Of a stretch of DNA of 23,529 nucleotides, positions 14,510 through 22,648 are shown piece by piece; position 1 is the first letter of the stretch; every line of letters starts with the position of its first letter. The position numbers were made by a program, and so were the translations under genes. The DNA comes from CAZAQV01 sp964487255. Lineage in GTDB: Bacteria; Myxococcota_A; Polyangia; Polyangiales; CAZAQV01. The DNA is taken from positions 1 to 23,529 of the forward strand of contig CAZAQV010000047.1 of the NCBI GenBank assembly GCA_964487255.1. The letters are read 5' to 3'. The notes under the pieces were generated by a model that had not been told where the DNA came from, did not search any database, and saw only the letters and a list, made by a program, of their open reading frames with translations.

Positions 14510-14563
14510 GCTCGCGCCGCGGAGTTTCGGACAAGATGCGGGGAGTGGCCCCGCGGCGCGAGC
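14510..14563. repeat. 13-base perfect inverted repeat upstream of the HNH gene, with a competing inner hairpin
   Basis: The left arm GCTCGCGCCGCGG (14510-14522) and right arm CCGCGGCGCGAGC (14551-14563) are perfectly complementary across a 28-base spacer. A second hairpin, GCGGGG (14538-14543) with CCCCGC (14549-14554), shares four bases with the right arm and so cannot form together with the first. The element lies 32-85 bases before the HNH start. It could be an operator, an attenuator-like switch or a terminator of read-through. Confidence 0.6.
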
Positions 14564-14661
14564 AATTCGGGCGGGAGTCCCGCTACTCTCTGCCCCCCTC
14601 CTCACACCACAGCGCGATCGCGTCCGGAGTCCCGGTCCGAGCCCACCCCGAAGAGCGCCGA

Positions 14662-14682
14662 CACCACCGCTCTCGGGTGGTG
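14662..14682 (-). terminator. Hairpin downstream of the SEDS/PBP cassette, possible terminator
   Basis: CACCACC (14662-14668) and GGTGGTG (14676-14682) form a perfect 7-base stem with a 7-base loop, 24 bases after the last stop codon of the cassette in its direction of transcription. No U-run follows, so Rho-independent termination is plausible but not demonstrated. Confidence 0.4.
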
Positions 14683-14705
14683 GAGAACCCTGCTGGCATC
14701 ACCAC

Positions 14706-15047
14706 CTACCCCCGCCCCCTCCCGGTGAGGAGAAAAGCCAGCAGCCCGCCCATCCACCAGAGGCCGGTGGCCATGGCGGAGATCAAATCCATCCCTCCCG
14801 CGAGCCAGGAGAGTCCGAGCGTGGTCACGATGCTGGTATCCACCGCCGTCCATTTCCGCGAGCCCGACCCCGCGAGCTCGGCGGGCGGCGCGGCTTGCGG
14901 AAGTGAGTTCAGCGCCCCCCGGAGCCCTCGGTCCCACGGCGCCCGGTCGCAGTCGGCGTCCGAGGGTTCCGGGCGCTCCAGGACCCGGGCCCCCGCCTTC
15001 AGGCACGCGCGCCGCATCCGGACGAGACGGGGCCCCGGGGACGTCAT
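14706..15047 (-). CDS. Small membrane protein, last gene of the SEDS/PBP cassette
   Basis: The protein has 113 residues and starts at ATG 15047, whose ATGA overlaps the stop of the previous gene. The N-terminal half is basic with several Cys and Arg residues (RMRRACLKAGARVLERP). The C-terminal half holds one or two hydrophobic segments at about 70-108 (SIVTTLGLSWLAGGM and ATGLWWMGGLLAFLLTG), ending in a short basic tail. No Shine-Dalgarno site is visible, so expression probably depends on coupling. I do not recognise a family. By position it could be a small accessory subunit of the membrane complex. A longer open frame upstream (to 15176) only re-reads the previous gene. Confidence 0.65.
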   Translation of the reverse strand: MTSPGPRLVRMRRACLKAGARVLERPEPSDADCDRAPWDRGLRGALNSLPQAAPPAELAGSGSRKWTAVDTSIVTTLGLSWLAGGMDLISAMATGLWWMGGLLAFLLTGRGRG

Positions 15048-15520
15048 CGGGTGAAGTAGAACCACTCGCGGGCCAGCGGCGTCCGTGCCGACAGGAACTC
15101 GTCCACGGTCAGATCGTCCGCCGACACCACGTCGATGGCGAAGCGGCACGCCTTCTCCCGGGCCACCGACACCCACCGGTCGAGCGCCTCCACGACTCCC
15201 TGATAGGTCAGGATGCGCCCTCCCAGGGAGAAGCGTCCTCCTCCCAGCACCGTCACGCTGGCGATGACGATATCTGGCTCCCCGCGTTCGTGGCAGTAGG
15301 GATCCAGCCGGGAGGTCCGCCCCCGGAGCTCCTTGACCAGCGAGTCCAGCGAGTCCGCGGCGGTCCGGAGCGAGTCGAGCTGCTGCTCGGCCATGGCCAG
15401 CTTCTCGTCGGCCTCGGCAGCCCGCACCACCTGGCTGCCCGCCAGGGCCACGAAGAGGACGGCGAGGACGAAGCCCAGCTCGGCCTCGGTGAAGCCGAGG
15501 ATCACGCTGGCCCGTCTCAC
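15044..15520 (-). CDS. Single-pass membrane protein resembling ExbD/TolR/MotB-type stators
   Basis: The protein has 158 residues from GTG 15520, overlapping the stop of the previous gene as GTGA. Residues 10-33 form one membrane segment with acidic residues at its entry (FTEAELGFVLAVLFVALAG, E12 and E14). A short coiled coil follows at about 35-65 (AEQQLDSLRTAADSLDSLVKEL). Residues 78-158 are a soluble domain with two Cys residues in the region (YCHERG, EKACRF). One N-terminal helix with an acidic residue, a linker and a small periplasmic domain is the architecture of ExbD, TolR, MotB and ZorB. That similarity is structural inference; I see no diagnostic OmpA/MotB peptidoglycan-binding motif. 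Its neighbour upstream has the matching four-helix layout. Confidence 0.7.
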   Translation of the reverse strand: MRRASVILGFTEAELGFVLAVLFVALAGSQVVRAAEADEKLAMAEQQLDSLRTAADSLDSLVKELRGRTSRLDPYCHERGEPDIVIASVTVLGGGRFSLGGRILTYQGVVEALDRWVSVAREKACRFAIDVVSADDLTVDEFLSARTPLAREWFYFTR

Positions 15521-16851
15521 CGTCGTCCCAGGGTGTTGATCTTCGACTCCATCACGCCGTAGAGCTCGTCAACGAGACGCTTGATCTCAGTGGCCTCCTC
15601 GGCCAGCGCCTTCCGTACGCGCTCGCTCCCGCCCTCCAGGCTCCGGCCGCTGGCGTCCACCCGGCCGGCCAGGGCCTGGATCTCCTTATCGAGGTTGCCC
15701 AGGGCCTGGGACATCCCCCCCGAGGCGGCGGTGATGCGCTCCTCGCCCTCGTCCAGGGTGCGCCAGATCGCCTCCACCCGCTCCCCGGGGCTCGGGATGG
15801 TCTCGACGCTAGCGTGCACGGCGGCTCCGAGCTTCCGCAGCTCCTCGGTGAGGCGCTTCACCTCATCCAGCCCGGCGACCTTTTCCTCCCGCCAGGTCCG
15901 GTTGAACTGGGCCAGGTCGCGCCGGGCGTCGTCGAGCTGCTCCTTCCAGGTGCGGGCCGTGTGGGTGACGGAGCCGGCGATGAGCTTCTCGGACTCCTCC
16001 AGGCTGGCCGCCATCTCCTCCGAGGTCCGGTGCACCTTCCCCGCCGCCTCCTCCACGTCGCTGCCGATGCGCTGGACCTGGTTGACCAGGGCCCTCACGG
16101 TGGCTTCCAGGTCCTCGAGGTGCTTCCCCAGGGCGCGGGAGATCCGCGAGCTGGTCTCGAGCTGGTCGGTGATGGTGCGGTTGGTCTCCTCGATGGCCTT
16201 CCTGGCCTCGGCGCTCGCCTTCTCGGCCGACGACGCGATCTCCTCCGAGGCCTTTCCCAGGCTCTTCGCGGCCTCCGTCGCCCCTTCCTGCAGGCGGTCC
16301 AGCGACTTTCGAAGCTTATCGTGCCCCTCGTTCAGGGCCTCGATGCCCGTCCGGGCCGACTCATCGAACCGCTTGGAGACGGGCTTCAGCGCCTCGGCGA
16401 AGAGGTCGGCCACGCGCCGCGCGGATGCCTCGGAGAACTCCACCGCCGGGGCGGGCGCGACGGCCGTGGGGGTGCTCTCCGCCGGGCCCAGCGTCACGAG
16501 CTGGCGGAGCCCCAGCCCCATGATGGAGAAGCCGAGGGCGATCCCCAGCTCCGACAGGAATGCATGGATCCACTCGCTGGTCATCTCCTCCTCGGCGCCC
16601 AGCAGCCCGATGACGAGGTACGTCAGCGTCATCAGGAAGCCCAGGAAGTAGATGGAGTCCTGGGTCTCGGGGTTGGCGGAGCGCCACGGCCGCGCGAGGA
16701 CCATATAGGCCAGGATGATGACGAGCCCGGTCCCCCACTCCGTCACCCACCCCGCCCCGAACCACCCCAGGGGGAGGAAGAGGACGAAGAAGGCCAGGAG
16801 GGCGACGCCGAAGGCGAGAGGTCCGCGGACCTCTCCGGCCGGCGCGCTCAC
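15517..16851 (-). CDS. Four-helix membrane protein with long cytoplasmic coiled-coil tail, possibly MotA/TolQ/ZorA-like
   Basis: The protein has 444 residues from GTG 16851, overlapping the PBP stop as GTGA. Membrane segments are likely at 12-32, 38-53, 66-85 (SIYFLGFLMTLTYLVIGLLG) and 98-119 (FLSELGIALGFSIMGLGL). Residues about 140-440 are almost entirely heptad-like helix with many Ala, Glu and Lys (EEIASSAEKASAEARKAIEE and similar), as in chemoreceptor signalling domains and in the tail of ZorA. No HAMP domain or chemoreceptor hairpin tip is visible, so chemotaxis is unlikely. Four helices plus a long helical tail, followed by a single-pass acidic-helix protein, is the pattern of ion-driven TolQ/TolR, MotA/MotB and ZorA/ZorB pairs. 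The assignment needs a profile search. A longer frame to 17424 is a shadow over the PBP gene. Confidence 0.75.
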   Translation of the reverse strand: MSAPAGEVRGPLAFGVALLAFFVLFLPLGWFGAGWVTEWGTGLVIILAYMVLARPWRSANPETQDSIYFLGFLMTLTYLVIGLLGAEEEMTSEWIHAFLSELGIALGFSIMGLGLRQLVTLGPAESTPTAVAPAPAVEFSEASARRVADLFAEALKPVSKRFDESARTGIEALNEGHDKLRKSLDRLQEGATEAAKSLGKASEEIASSAEKASAEARKAIEETNRTITDQLETSSRISRALGKHLEDLEATVRALVNQVQRIGSDVEEAAGKVHRTSEEMAASLEESEKLIAGSVTHTARTWKEQLDDARRDLAQFNRTWREEKVAGLDEVKRLTEELRKLGAAVHASVETIPSPGERVEAIWRTLDEGEERITAASGGMSQALGNLDKEIQALAGRVDASGRSLEGGSERVRKALAEEATEIKRLVDELYGVMESKINTLGRR

Positions 16852-19085
16852 GAGCACCCTCCCATCTGCGCCCAGTGGTCCTCCAGGACGTTCAGGAGGT
16901 CGCCACGGAGGAAGTCGAGGTTCGCCGAGGAGAGGCCGCCGGTGTGGCTCTCGGGGTAGTCGAACCGGAAGACGCCCACGACGCCGCAGCGCAGCGGCGC
17001 GCCGGGCTCGGGCCCGGTCGGGCGGCCCATGGCGAAGGCGAGGGCCCGGAGCTTCACCTCCGGCTCGTTGAGCGTCCCTGTCTTGAGGAGCACCACGGTG
17101 GAGTCGCCCAGGGCGGTGCGGACGAGGTCTTCGACGCCGGCCGCGGTCCCCACCCCTCCGGTCCGCCCCGTCTCCCGCAGCCCCCGTCGGACTGCCTGGA
17201 ACGCGGCGGTCGCCTCGGCCCCAAAGGCGGGGAAGCCCCCCTCTGGCTCCGCCTTGGCGTCGAGGGTCAGCTCCACCTCCCGCCCCGTGGCGATCCGGGC
17301 GTAGGCCTCGGTGAGCCCGACGAGGGTCCACCGGTTCTCCCATCCGCCGAAGGCGTACCGGGCCAGGAGGTCCGGCGAGAGCCCCCGGGACTCGGGATCT
17401 ACGAACCAGGGACGGGACTCCCACGGGTGGAGGGTGAGGTCCGAGGGGGGGAGGTGGAGGCCGTCGCCGGAGGCGGTCCAGAGGGCGTCGCTCCGCCCCT
17501 CGACGGCCTCCCGCACCGGGTTGGCGTCGCGGTAGAGGGAGAAGAGCCCGCTGGAGAGGGCGCTCCCCTCCAGGACGGGGGTCGGTACGACGCCGCCGGC
17601 CACCCCCGCCTGGTCGGCACCCTGCCCCAGCACGCCCCGGAAGACGAGCTCGGCGGCGTAGGTGTTGGAGGAGCAGGCGAGGAAGTCGGTGAAGTCGATG
17701 GTGACTCCGACACGGCAGCCCCCCACCCCGGAGAAGGGTCGCGCCAGCTCCACCCCGTGGACCCGAGCCACGCGGGACCGGTTCTGCACCCGGAGCCCCG
17801 CCAGCTCCGGCCGCTGGCTCAAGATGGCCGCGGCCACCACCGGCTTCACCACGGACCCCACCAGGAGGGGCTCGAAGGCCCGGATGGGCCCCGGGTTCGG
17901 CGGACGGACCTGGGTGACGGCTAGGACCTCGCCCGACCCTAGCTCCGCCACGATCCCGGAAGCGTCGACCAGCTCCCCACCGGACGCGGCGACGATGTCG
18001 CGCAGCGCCTCCTCCAGCTCCGCGCTGAACCGGGCCCGCAACGAGAGGTCACGGGGCCGCTCGGTGGGCTGGGTGGTGTCGGCCCGCCCGGCCCGCCCGA
18101 AGTAATCCACCGTCCCGCCCTGGGAGACGGCCATCCGGCTCCGGCCGTTGATCCATTGTTCCTTCGCCAGGACCCCCAGCGCCGAGGTCGAGACGATGAA
18201 GGACCCGACCCGGTCCTGGTGGACGATGTCCTGGGACTGGGCCGTCGCCGGCAGCACGACCCGCTCCCCGTTCACCCACACCGAGCGGTCGGCCTCCGAC
18301 GAGATCCCGATCTCCCCGGTGAGCCCAGCGTCCTCCCCGAAGGTGAGGGCCAGGTCGTAGCCGCGATCCACGTCCAGCCCCGCCCGGGAGTAGCAGTAGA
18401 GGAGGTAGCGCCGCTCGTCGGCGGCCTTCACGGCGCAATCCCGGCCGGGGAAGAGGCTTCCCGAGGAGGTGTCCCCGGGCTCCTCTACGAGCCCGATGAG
18501 CGAGCCGGTGCCCACGAGGGAGGGGCGGGAGGTGTGGTCCGCCGTGACCACCGCCCGCCACCGGTCCTGGGAGAAAGGCGAGGGGACCTCCAGCACCCCG
18601 GGGTTCAGCCGTCCGGAGAGGACGTCGGCCCCGTCGCTCCTCGTCACCTGGAGGAGGGAGGCGGGGGCGACGAGCGGCGCCGACCCGCTTCGGAAGAAGA
18701 ACGAGTAAATGGCGCGGCTTGTGGTCTGGGCGTTGTGCCGGTCGATCTGGTCGTGGAGGAAGCCGCCCTTGCGGAGCGACGGGACCAGGGTGGAATCGCC
18801 GGCCACCAGGGTGTCGAAGCCCGCGGGACGCCCCTCCAGCTCCAGCCGCGCCGCCACCGGCCGGGCCAGGAGGCCGGGTCCGTTGGCCGCCATCACCGCC
18901 TCGATCTGCTCCAGGGCCCCTCGGTATTCCAGGTCGCCCCGGCTCCGGGGGTCGAGGCCGCGGACGACCACCAGGGCGATAGTGACCAGCGGCAGGAGGA
19001 TCCCCAGCAGCGCCAGGGTGACGGTCTCGAAGCGGACGACGGGGGAGCCGGAATGACGCATCGGCTTCCGGGGCGAGTCCGTCAT
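16848..19085 (-). CDS. Class B-like penicillin-binding protein (transpeptidase) partner of the SEDS protein
   Basis: The protein has 745 residues from ATG 19085, which overlaps the SEDS stop as ATGA and has GGAGG six bases upstream. One N-terminal membrane anchor lies at about 20-42 (TLALLGILLPLVTIALVVV). Residues 50-390 are an extracytoplasmic region without a recognisable pedestal or glycosyltransferase motif. The transpeptidase motifs are all present and in order: SVVK at 411-414 (nucleophile S411), SSN at 472-474 and KTGT at 668-671. It should crosslink peptidoglycan peptides and bind beta-lactams. The spacing between SSN and KTG (about 195 residues) is long, so the family is divergent. 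Pairing directly behind a SEDS gene mirrors RodA-PBP2 and FtsW-FtsI. An open frame continuing to 20282 is an antisense-like extension inside the SEDS gene. Confidence 0.85.
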   Translation of the reverse strand: MTDSPRKPMRHSGSPVVRFETVTLALLGILLPLVTIALVVVRGLDPRSRGDLEYRGALEQIEAVMAANGPGLLARPVAARLELEGRPAGFDTLVAGDSTLVPSLRKGGFLHDQIDRHNAQTTSRAIYSFFFRSGSAPLVAPASLLQVTRSDGADVLSGRLNPGVLEVPSPFSQDRWRAVVTADHTSRPSLVGTGSLIGLVEEPGDTSSGSLFPGRDCAVKAADERRYLLYCYSRAGLDVDRGYDLALTFGEDAGLTGEIGISSEADRSVWVNGERVVLPATAQSQDIVHQDRVGSFIVSTSALGVLAKEQWINGRSRMAVSQGGTVDYFGRAGRADTTQPTERPRDLSLRARFSAELEEALRDIVAASGGELVDASGIVAELGSGEVLAVTQVRPPNPGPIRAFEPLLVGSVVKPVVAAAILSQRPELAGLRVQNRSRVARVHGVELARPFSGVGGCRVGVTIDFTDFLACSSNTYAAELVFRGVLGQGADQAGVAGGVVPTPVLEGSALSSGLFSLYRDANPVREAVEGRSDALWTASGDGLHLPPSDLTLHPWESRPWFVDPESRGLSPDLLARYAFGGWENRWTLVGLTEAYARIATGREVELTLDAKAEPEGGFPAFGAEATAAFQAVRRGLRETGRTGGVGTAAGVEDLVRTALGDSTVVLLKTGTLNEPEVKLRALAFAMGRPTGPEPGAPLRCGVVGVFRFDYPESHTGGLSSANLDFLRGDLLNVLEDHWAQMGGCS

Positions 19086-22000
19086 ACCGGACCTCCCGCC
19101 TGCATCTCGGTCTGCATGCACCCCATCATCAGCACGCCGATGACCGCGGCGCAGAGGGTGACGTCGCTCCAGGCGTTGAGCCCCAGGAAGGGCATGTTCT
19201 GACCGGTGATGGGGAGGACGCCGATGTTGGAGAGCGCCACGTAGCACGCCGGCATCACCACGATGAGGACTCCGGCCACGAAGAGCGCCTGCCCGGCTCG
19301 TTGGCTGTCCCGGCTCTCCCGGGTGGCGGTGAGGATCATGAGCACCGCGAAGGCGATGAGGCCGTACTGGAGGAGGACCATGGCGCCGGCGACGAAACCG
19401 TGCTCGTAGAGGACGAAGACGGAGAAGGTGTTCTCGGCGTAGGACACCGCCTCGGCGATCCCCAGCCCCACCGGCGCCTCCCCCATCCCTTCGCCCCCGG
19501 CCCCGGAGGCAGCGTAGGCGCGGCTCGCCCACGCCTGCTCGATGGAGGGGATCAGGAGATCCCGGGCCGGTCCCGGCCGGGCCCAGAGGAGGAGCTCCTC
19601 GGCGGCGCTCTGGGAGGCGGCCCGGGCGGCCACCGCCCGCGCGGCCACCCGGTTCATCGAGCCGTCGATGAGAGGGAGGCGCACCCCGAAGATCGTCTGG
19701 AGCTCCTCGAAGCGCTCCGTCTTCACCTCGGTGCCTACCTCCGACGACGCCTGGAGGGCCGACAGGTCCGGGGCCAGGACCCGGACGACCAGGAGGCCCA
19801 GCAGGAGCGCCGACACCCCCACCACCCCCCAGTGGACGAGGCGGAGCCGCCTCCACCCCATAGCCATGAGAGGGGCGAGGGCGATGGGCAGGATCATCAC
19901 CAGGAGGAGTCCCATGTCGATGAGCGCCAGGGGGAGGAGGAGTACGACGGGACCCAGCACCAGGGCGAGGGTCCGAACGTTTCCCACCTGCTCCCCGCCG
20001 GACGAGCGGCCCCCCGCCGCGTGGTCCGCGGCCAGGCGCCGCCCGAACCGGACGCTGAGTAGGACGAGGAGCGTCACCAGGAGGAAGGCGCTCACGGCCC
20101 CGTTGCTCCCCACCTCCGCGATGACGCCCAGGGCGACGGTGGAGGCCCCGAGCATGAGGGCGGTCCGGGTGCCGAGCGCCTCCCTCAGCTCTTTCCCCCG
20201 ACCTCCCAGGCGCCGGGCGCCCAGGAGCGCGATCGCCAGCATCAGGAGACCCAGCGCGACGTCGATCAGGATGACGGCCCACAGCAGCGCCATGAGCGCC
20301 AGCGCCGCCTCAGCCCGGGGAAATCGGTTCGGGTCCGCGGTGCGCCAGTCCGAATACTGGACGACCTCGAAGGCCGAGCCGGGATAGGTGTGGTGGGTGG
20401 GGGCTGAGAAGGCGCCCACCCAGGCCACGGCGTACCAGACCCCGACCACCGCCGTCCCGCACACCGCCCCGAAGAGGAGGGCCCGAGGGCTCGTCATGAA
20501 GATGAAGCCGGCGCTGAGCCCGCCGAGGAGCAAGAGGGCGGACCGGGTGCCGCCCATCCCCGTCCCGAAAGACGCGAGGGCGGAAGGGGCGCCGTCCACC
20601 AACGCCCGGAACGCGGACCGCGGCGAGTCGTGCCCCTTCACGAAGGCGAGGGTGCGGGGAGCCCATCCGCTCCACCCCAGAAGCCCCACGCACACTACGG
20701 CACTGGCCACCACCAGGCCGATGGCCGTCTCCAGACCCGCTTCCAGGTACGGTTCGAAGAAGCTGACCCGCGCGCCGAAAACCAGACGGACTAAGAGGAG
20801 GGAGAGGACGGCGTTCACCCCCAAGACGAGGGCCCACCGCCGGTGCTCCCACGCCCCCGGCGGCGCCTCGGGGGTGCTGGCGCCCGCGGCGACCGTCACC
20901 AGGAGGAGGAGGAAGAAGACCCCGAGCGCTGCGAAGAGGAGGGGCAGAGGCTCGTCCAGGAGCTTGCTCGAGCTCGAGACGAGGACGGCGTAGCCCGGGC
21001 GCAGGTGGGTGGGGAGGGTGTCAGCAGCCTCCGCCGCATAGGCGTGCACCGGGATCGCCGAGACCCCCCGCCCCTCCTCCTCCACCTCCATGGACTCCCG
21101 GGGCAGGAAAGCCGTGATCCCTCCGTCCTCGTCGACGAGCCGCGCCAGGAGTCCGTACCGGCTCCCGTCGAACCCGGCCGTCTCCAGGGAGATATGCGGG
21201 ATCGGGGTGGGGAGGCGCCGGAGGCTCAGAAGCCCGCAGGCCACCCCGTCGGGACAGCTCGTGCCCGTGGGCAGCGGGGTGTCCATGGGACGAGGATTGC
21301 GCACGAACCGGACCGAAAGCCCCTCCCGCGCCAGCGCCGTCGCCCGCTGCACCTCCACGTCGAAGGCCCACCGTCCGCCATCGTGCCGGACCTCGATGCG
21401 CGTGGAGTCCCTGAGGGGGTATTCCGGAGCCCCCGGGCCCGCGGGGTCCGCAATGCGGAAGGGAGCCGTGGCGGACACGAGCACCCTACGCCGTCCCTCG
21501 CCCCCCGGCAGGCGGTCGGTGGCTCGACCGAGCCAGCCCACCGTGGACGGCCCCACCGCGTGATCGGCCGGGATCCGCTGGACCCGGACGAGCTGGTCCA
21601 CCAGGAGGTCGGAGGGGCGATCCCCGGGGAGCGCGCCGAGCCGGGTCCCGGCGTCGAGCATGCGCTCGTACCGGTGCTCGATGCGTCCGTCGGGCGGGTC
21701 GAGGCCGTAGGGCCCCCGGGAGGTCACGAGCCGGCGCGGCCCCTCGTCGGTCCGAAGGACGAGGGTGTCCACCGGCTGCCCCTCGGGCCCCAGGACCACC
21801 GCCCGGTCCCCGTCCTCTTCCAGCACCACGCCGTTGACAGCCTCATAGCTGGAGGACCAGGCGCCGTCGTTGTCTCCGGTGTGGATCTTCACCAGTTCCG
21901 CGCCCACCGGCGCATCCACCGACCAGCCCGACTCCCCCCTGTAGAGGGCCAGGCGCCAGGGAAGCTGGGACTCGGAAAGGGTCGGGAAGCGGATGTCCAC

Positions 22001-22378
22001 CTCCACCGCGCCCGAGCCGATGGAGACCGAGTCAGCCAGTTCCAACTGGACGCCCCGGTACTGGAGGTGGGCCGCGGTGGCCTGCCTCCGCGCCGCGAAT
22101 TGGGTAGATAGGAGCGCCACCGGCATGAGCACCGCGTACATGACCAGGAGGCGGCGCATCCTGGCCTGGAGGGCGCCGAAGCGGGGGTCCACTGCGATCC
22201 AGACGCCGCCGAAGAGCGACACCGACAGCCAGAAGGGCACAAGAGGGGCGCCGGGCAAGCGGTAAGTGACAACCGCACCCGCGACAACGACGGCCGCGAT
22301 GGTCGGCCACAACTGCCAGTCTGCGCGACCCAATCGCATGAGGCCGTGGGGGGAGGGGATCGTTCGCGACCGGGGCAC
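19082..22378 (-). CDS. Very large SEDS-like (FtsW/RodA family) polytopic membrane protein
   Basis: The protein has 1098 residues, nearly three times a usual FtsW or RodA. Three hydrophobic segments occupy about 20-100, then a soluble, probably extracytoplasmic domain at about 100-475 that I do not recognise, then ten or more membrane segments from about 480 to 1090. The SEDS signature is in the last quarter: GEGMGEAPVGLG, ENTFSVFVLYEHGFVAGAM at about 982-1000, and LPITGQNMPFLGLNAWSD from 1055, matching the family's P-x-x-G-x-x-x-P-F/L motif. The column that holds the essential Asp of RodA appears to be N983 here. It probably polymerises glycan strands from lipid II together with the downstream PBP, unless that substitution makes it inactive. 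Start GTG 22378 is chosen because AGGAAGG lies just upstream. ATG 22339 has no such site. Confidence 0.8.
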   Translation of the reverse strand: MPRSRTIPSPHGLMRLGRADWQLWPTIAAVVVAGAVVTYRLPGAPLVPFWLSVSLFGGVWIAVDPRFGALQARMRRLLVMYAVLMPVALLSTQFAARRQATAAHLQYRGVQLELADSVSIGSGAVEVDIRFPTLSESQLPWRLALYRGESGWSVDAPVGAELVKIHTGDNDGAWSSSYEAVNGVVLEEDGDRAVVLGPEGQPVDTLVLRTDEGPRRLVTSRGPYGLDPPDGRIEHRYERMLDAGTRLGALPGDRPSDLLVDQLVRVQRIPADHAVGPSTVGWLGRATDRLPGGEGRRRVLVSATAPFRIADPAGPGAPEYPLRDSTRIEVRHDGGRWAFDVEVQRATALAREGLSVRFVRNPRPMDTPLPTGTSCPDGVACGLLSLRRLPTPIPHISLETAGFDGSRYGLLARLVDEDGGITAFLPRESMEVEEEGRGVSAIPVHAYAAEAADTLPTHLRPGYAVLVSSSSKLLDEPLPLLFAALGVFFLLLLVTVAAGASTPEAPPGAWEHRRWALVLGVNAVLSLLLVRLVFGARVSFFEPYLEAGLETAIGLVVASAVVCVGLLGWSGWAPRTLAFVKGHDSPRSAFRALVDGAPSALASFGTGMGGTRSALLLLGGLSAGFIFMTSPRALLFGAVCGTAVVGVWYAVAWVGAFSAPTHHTYPGSAFEVVQYSDWRTADPNRFPRAEAALALMALLWAVILIDVALGLLMLAIALLGARRLGGRGKELREALGTRTALMLGASTVALGVIAEVGSNGAVSAFLLVTLLVLLSVRFGRRLAADHAAGGRSSGGEQVGNVRTLALVLGPVVLLLPLALIDMGLLLVMILPIALAPLMAMGWRRLRLVHWGVVGVSALLLGLLVVRVLAPDLSALQASSEVGTEVKTERFEELQTIFGVRLPLIDGSMNRVAARAVAARAASQSAAEELLLWARPGPARDLLIPSIEQAWASRAYAASGAGGEGMGEAPVGLGIAEAVSYAENTFSVFVLYEHGFVAGAMVLLQYGLIAFAVLMILTATRESRDSQRAGQALFVAGVLIVVMPACYVALSNIGVLPITGQNMPFLGLNAWSDVTLCAAVIGVLMMGCMQTEMQAGGPV

Positions 22379-22381
22379 CGG

Positions 22382-22388
22382 CCTTCCT
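22382..22388 (-). promoter_or_regulatory. Ribosome binding site that supports the GTG start of the SEDS-like gene
   Basis: AGGAAGG on the minus strand ends three bases before GTG 22378 (six bases counted from its AGGA core). The alternative ATG at 22339 is preceded only by C-rich sequence. Confidence 0.55.
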
Positions 22389-22648
22389 ACCGGAACCCTG
22401 CAGCCGCACCATAGCGTCTAGCCTACCGAGGGCGCGAGGGGGTAGCCCCTAGGGACCTTCTCCCGGACTCGGCTACAGTTCTGCCTCGACGCCGGTCGTC
22501 CTCCCTACGGGGATGGAGGGTCGGGGGTGACGGGACGGGGGAGGGCGTCAGTGTCGCCGGGAGGCGTGCGCGGCCCCCGAGTCCCGGTTCGTGCTGGAAA
22601 ACAGGAAGTCGTGAAGGACGGCGTGGCCTGGCCTCTGCCACCCGCTCG

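Noticed and set aside
13484..14605. Minus-strand open frame of 373 codons over the HNH gene
   Set aside because: Its translation is Pro/Arg/Gly repeats, whereas the overlapping frame has an intact HNH motif.
15517..16851. Reading the coiled-coil protein as a chemoreceptor
   Set aside because: No HAMP domain, no ligand domain and no conserved signalling hairpin tip. The heptad pattern alone gives the resemblance.
16852..17424. Upstream extension of the coiled-coil protein frame
   Set aside because: It overlaps the PBP catalytic region and is low-complexity. The GTG start overlapping the PBP stop fits the cassette pattern.
19086..20282. 399-codon upstream extension of the PBP frame
   Set aside because: It lies inside the SEDS-like gene and reads as low-complexity Gly/Arg/Pro. 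The PBP start at 19085 has an ATGA overlap, a ribosome site and a membrane anchor.
22437..22450. AGGGG-GTAG-CCCCT mini-hairpin between the thermonuclease and SEDS genes
   Set aside because: Only five pairs, no U-run, and not placed just after a stop codon. The rest of 22379-22648 shows no gene or clear promoter.
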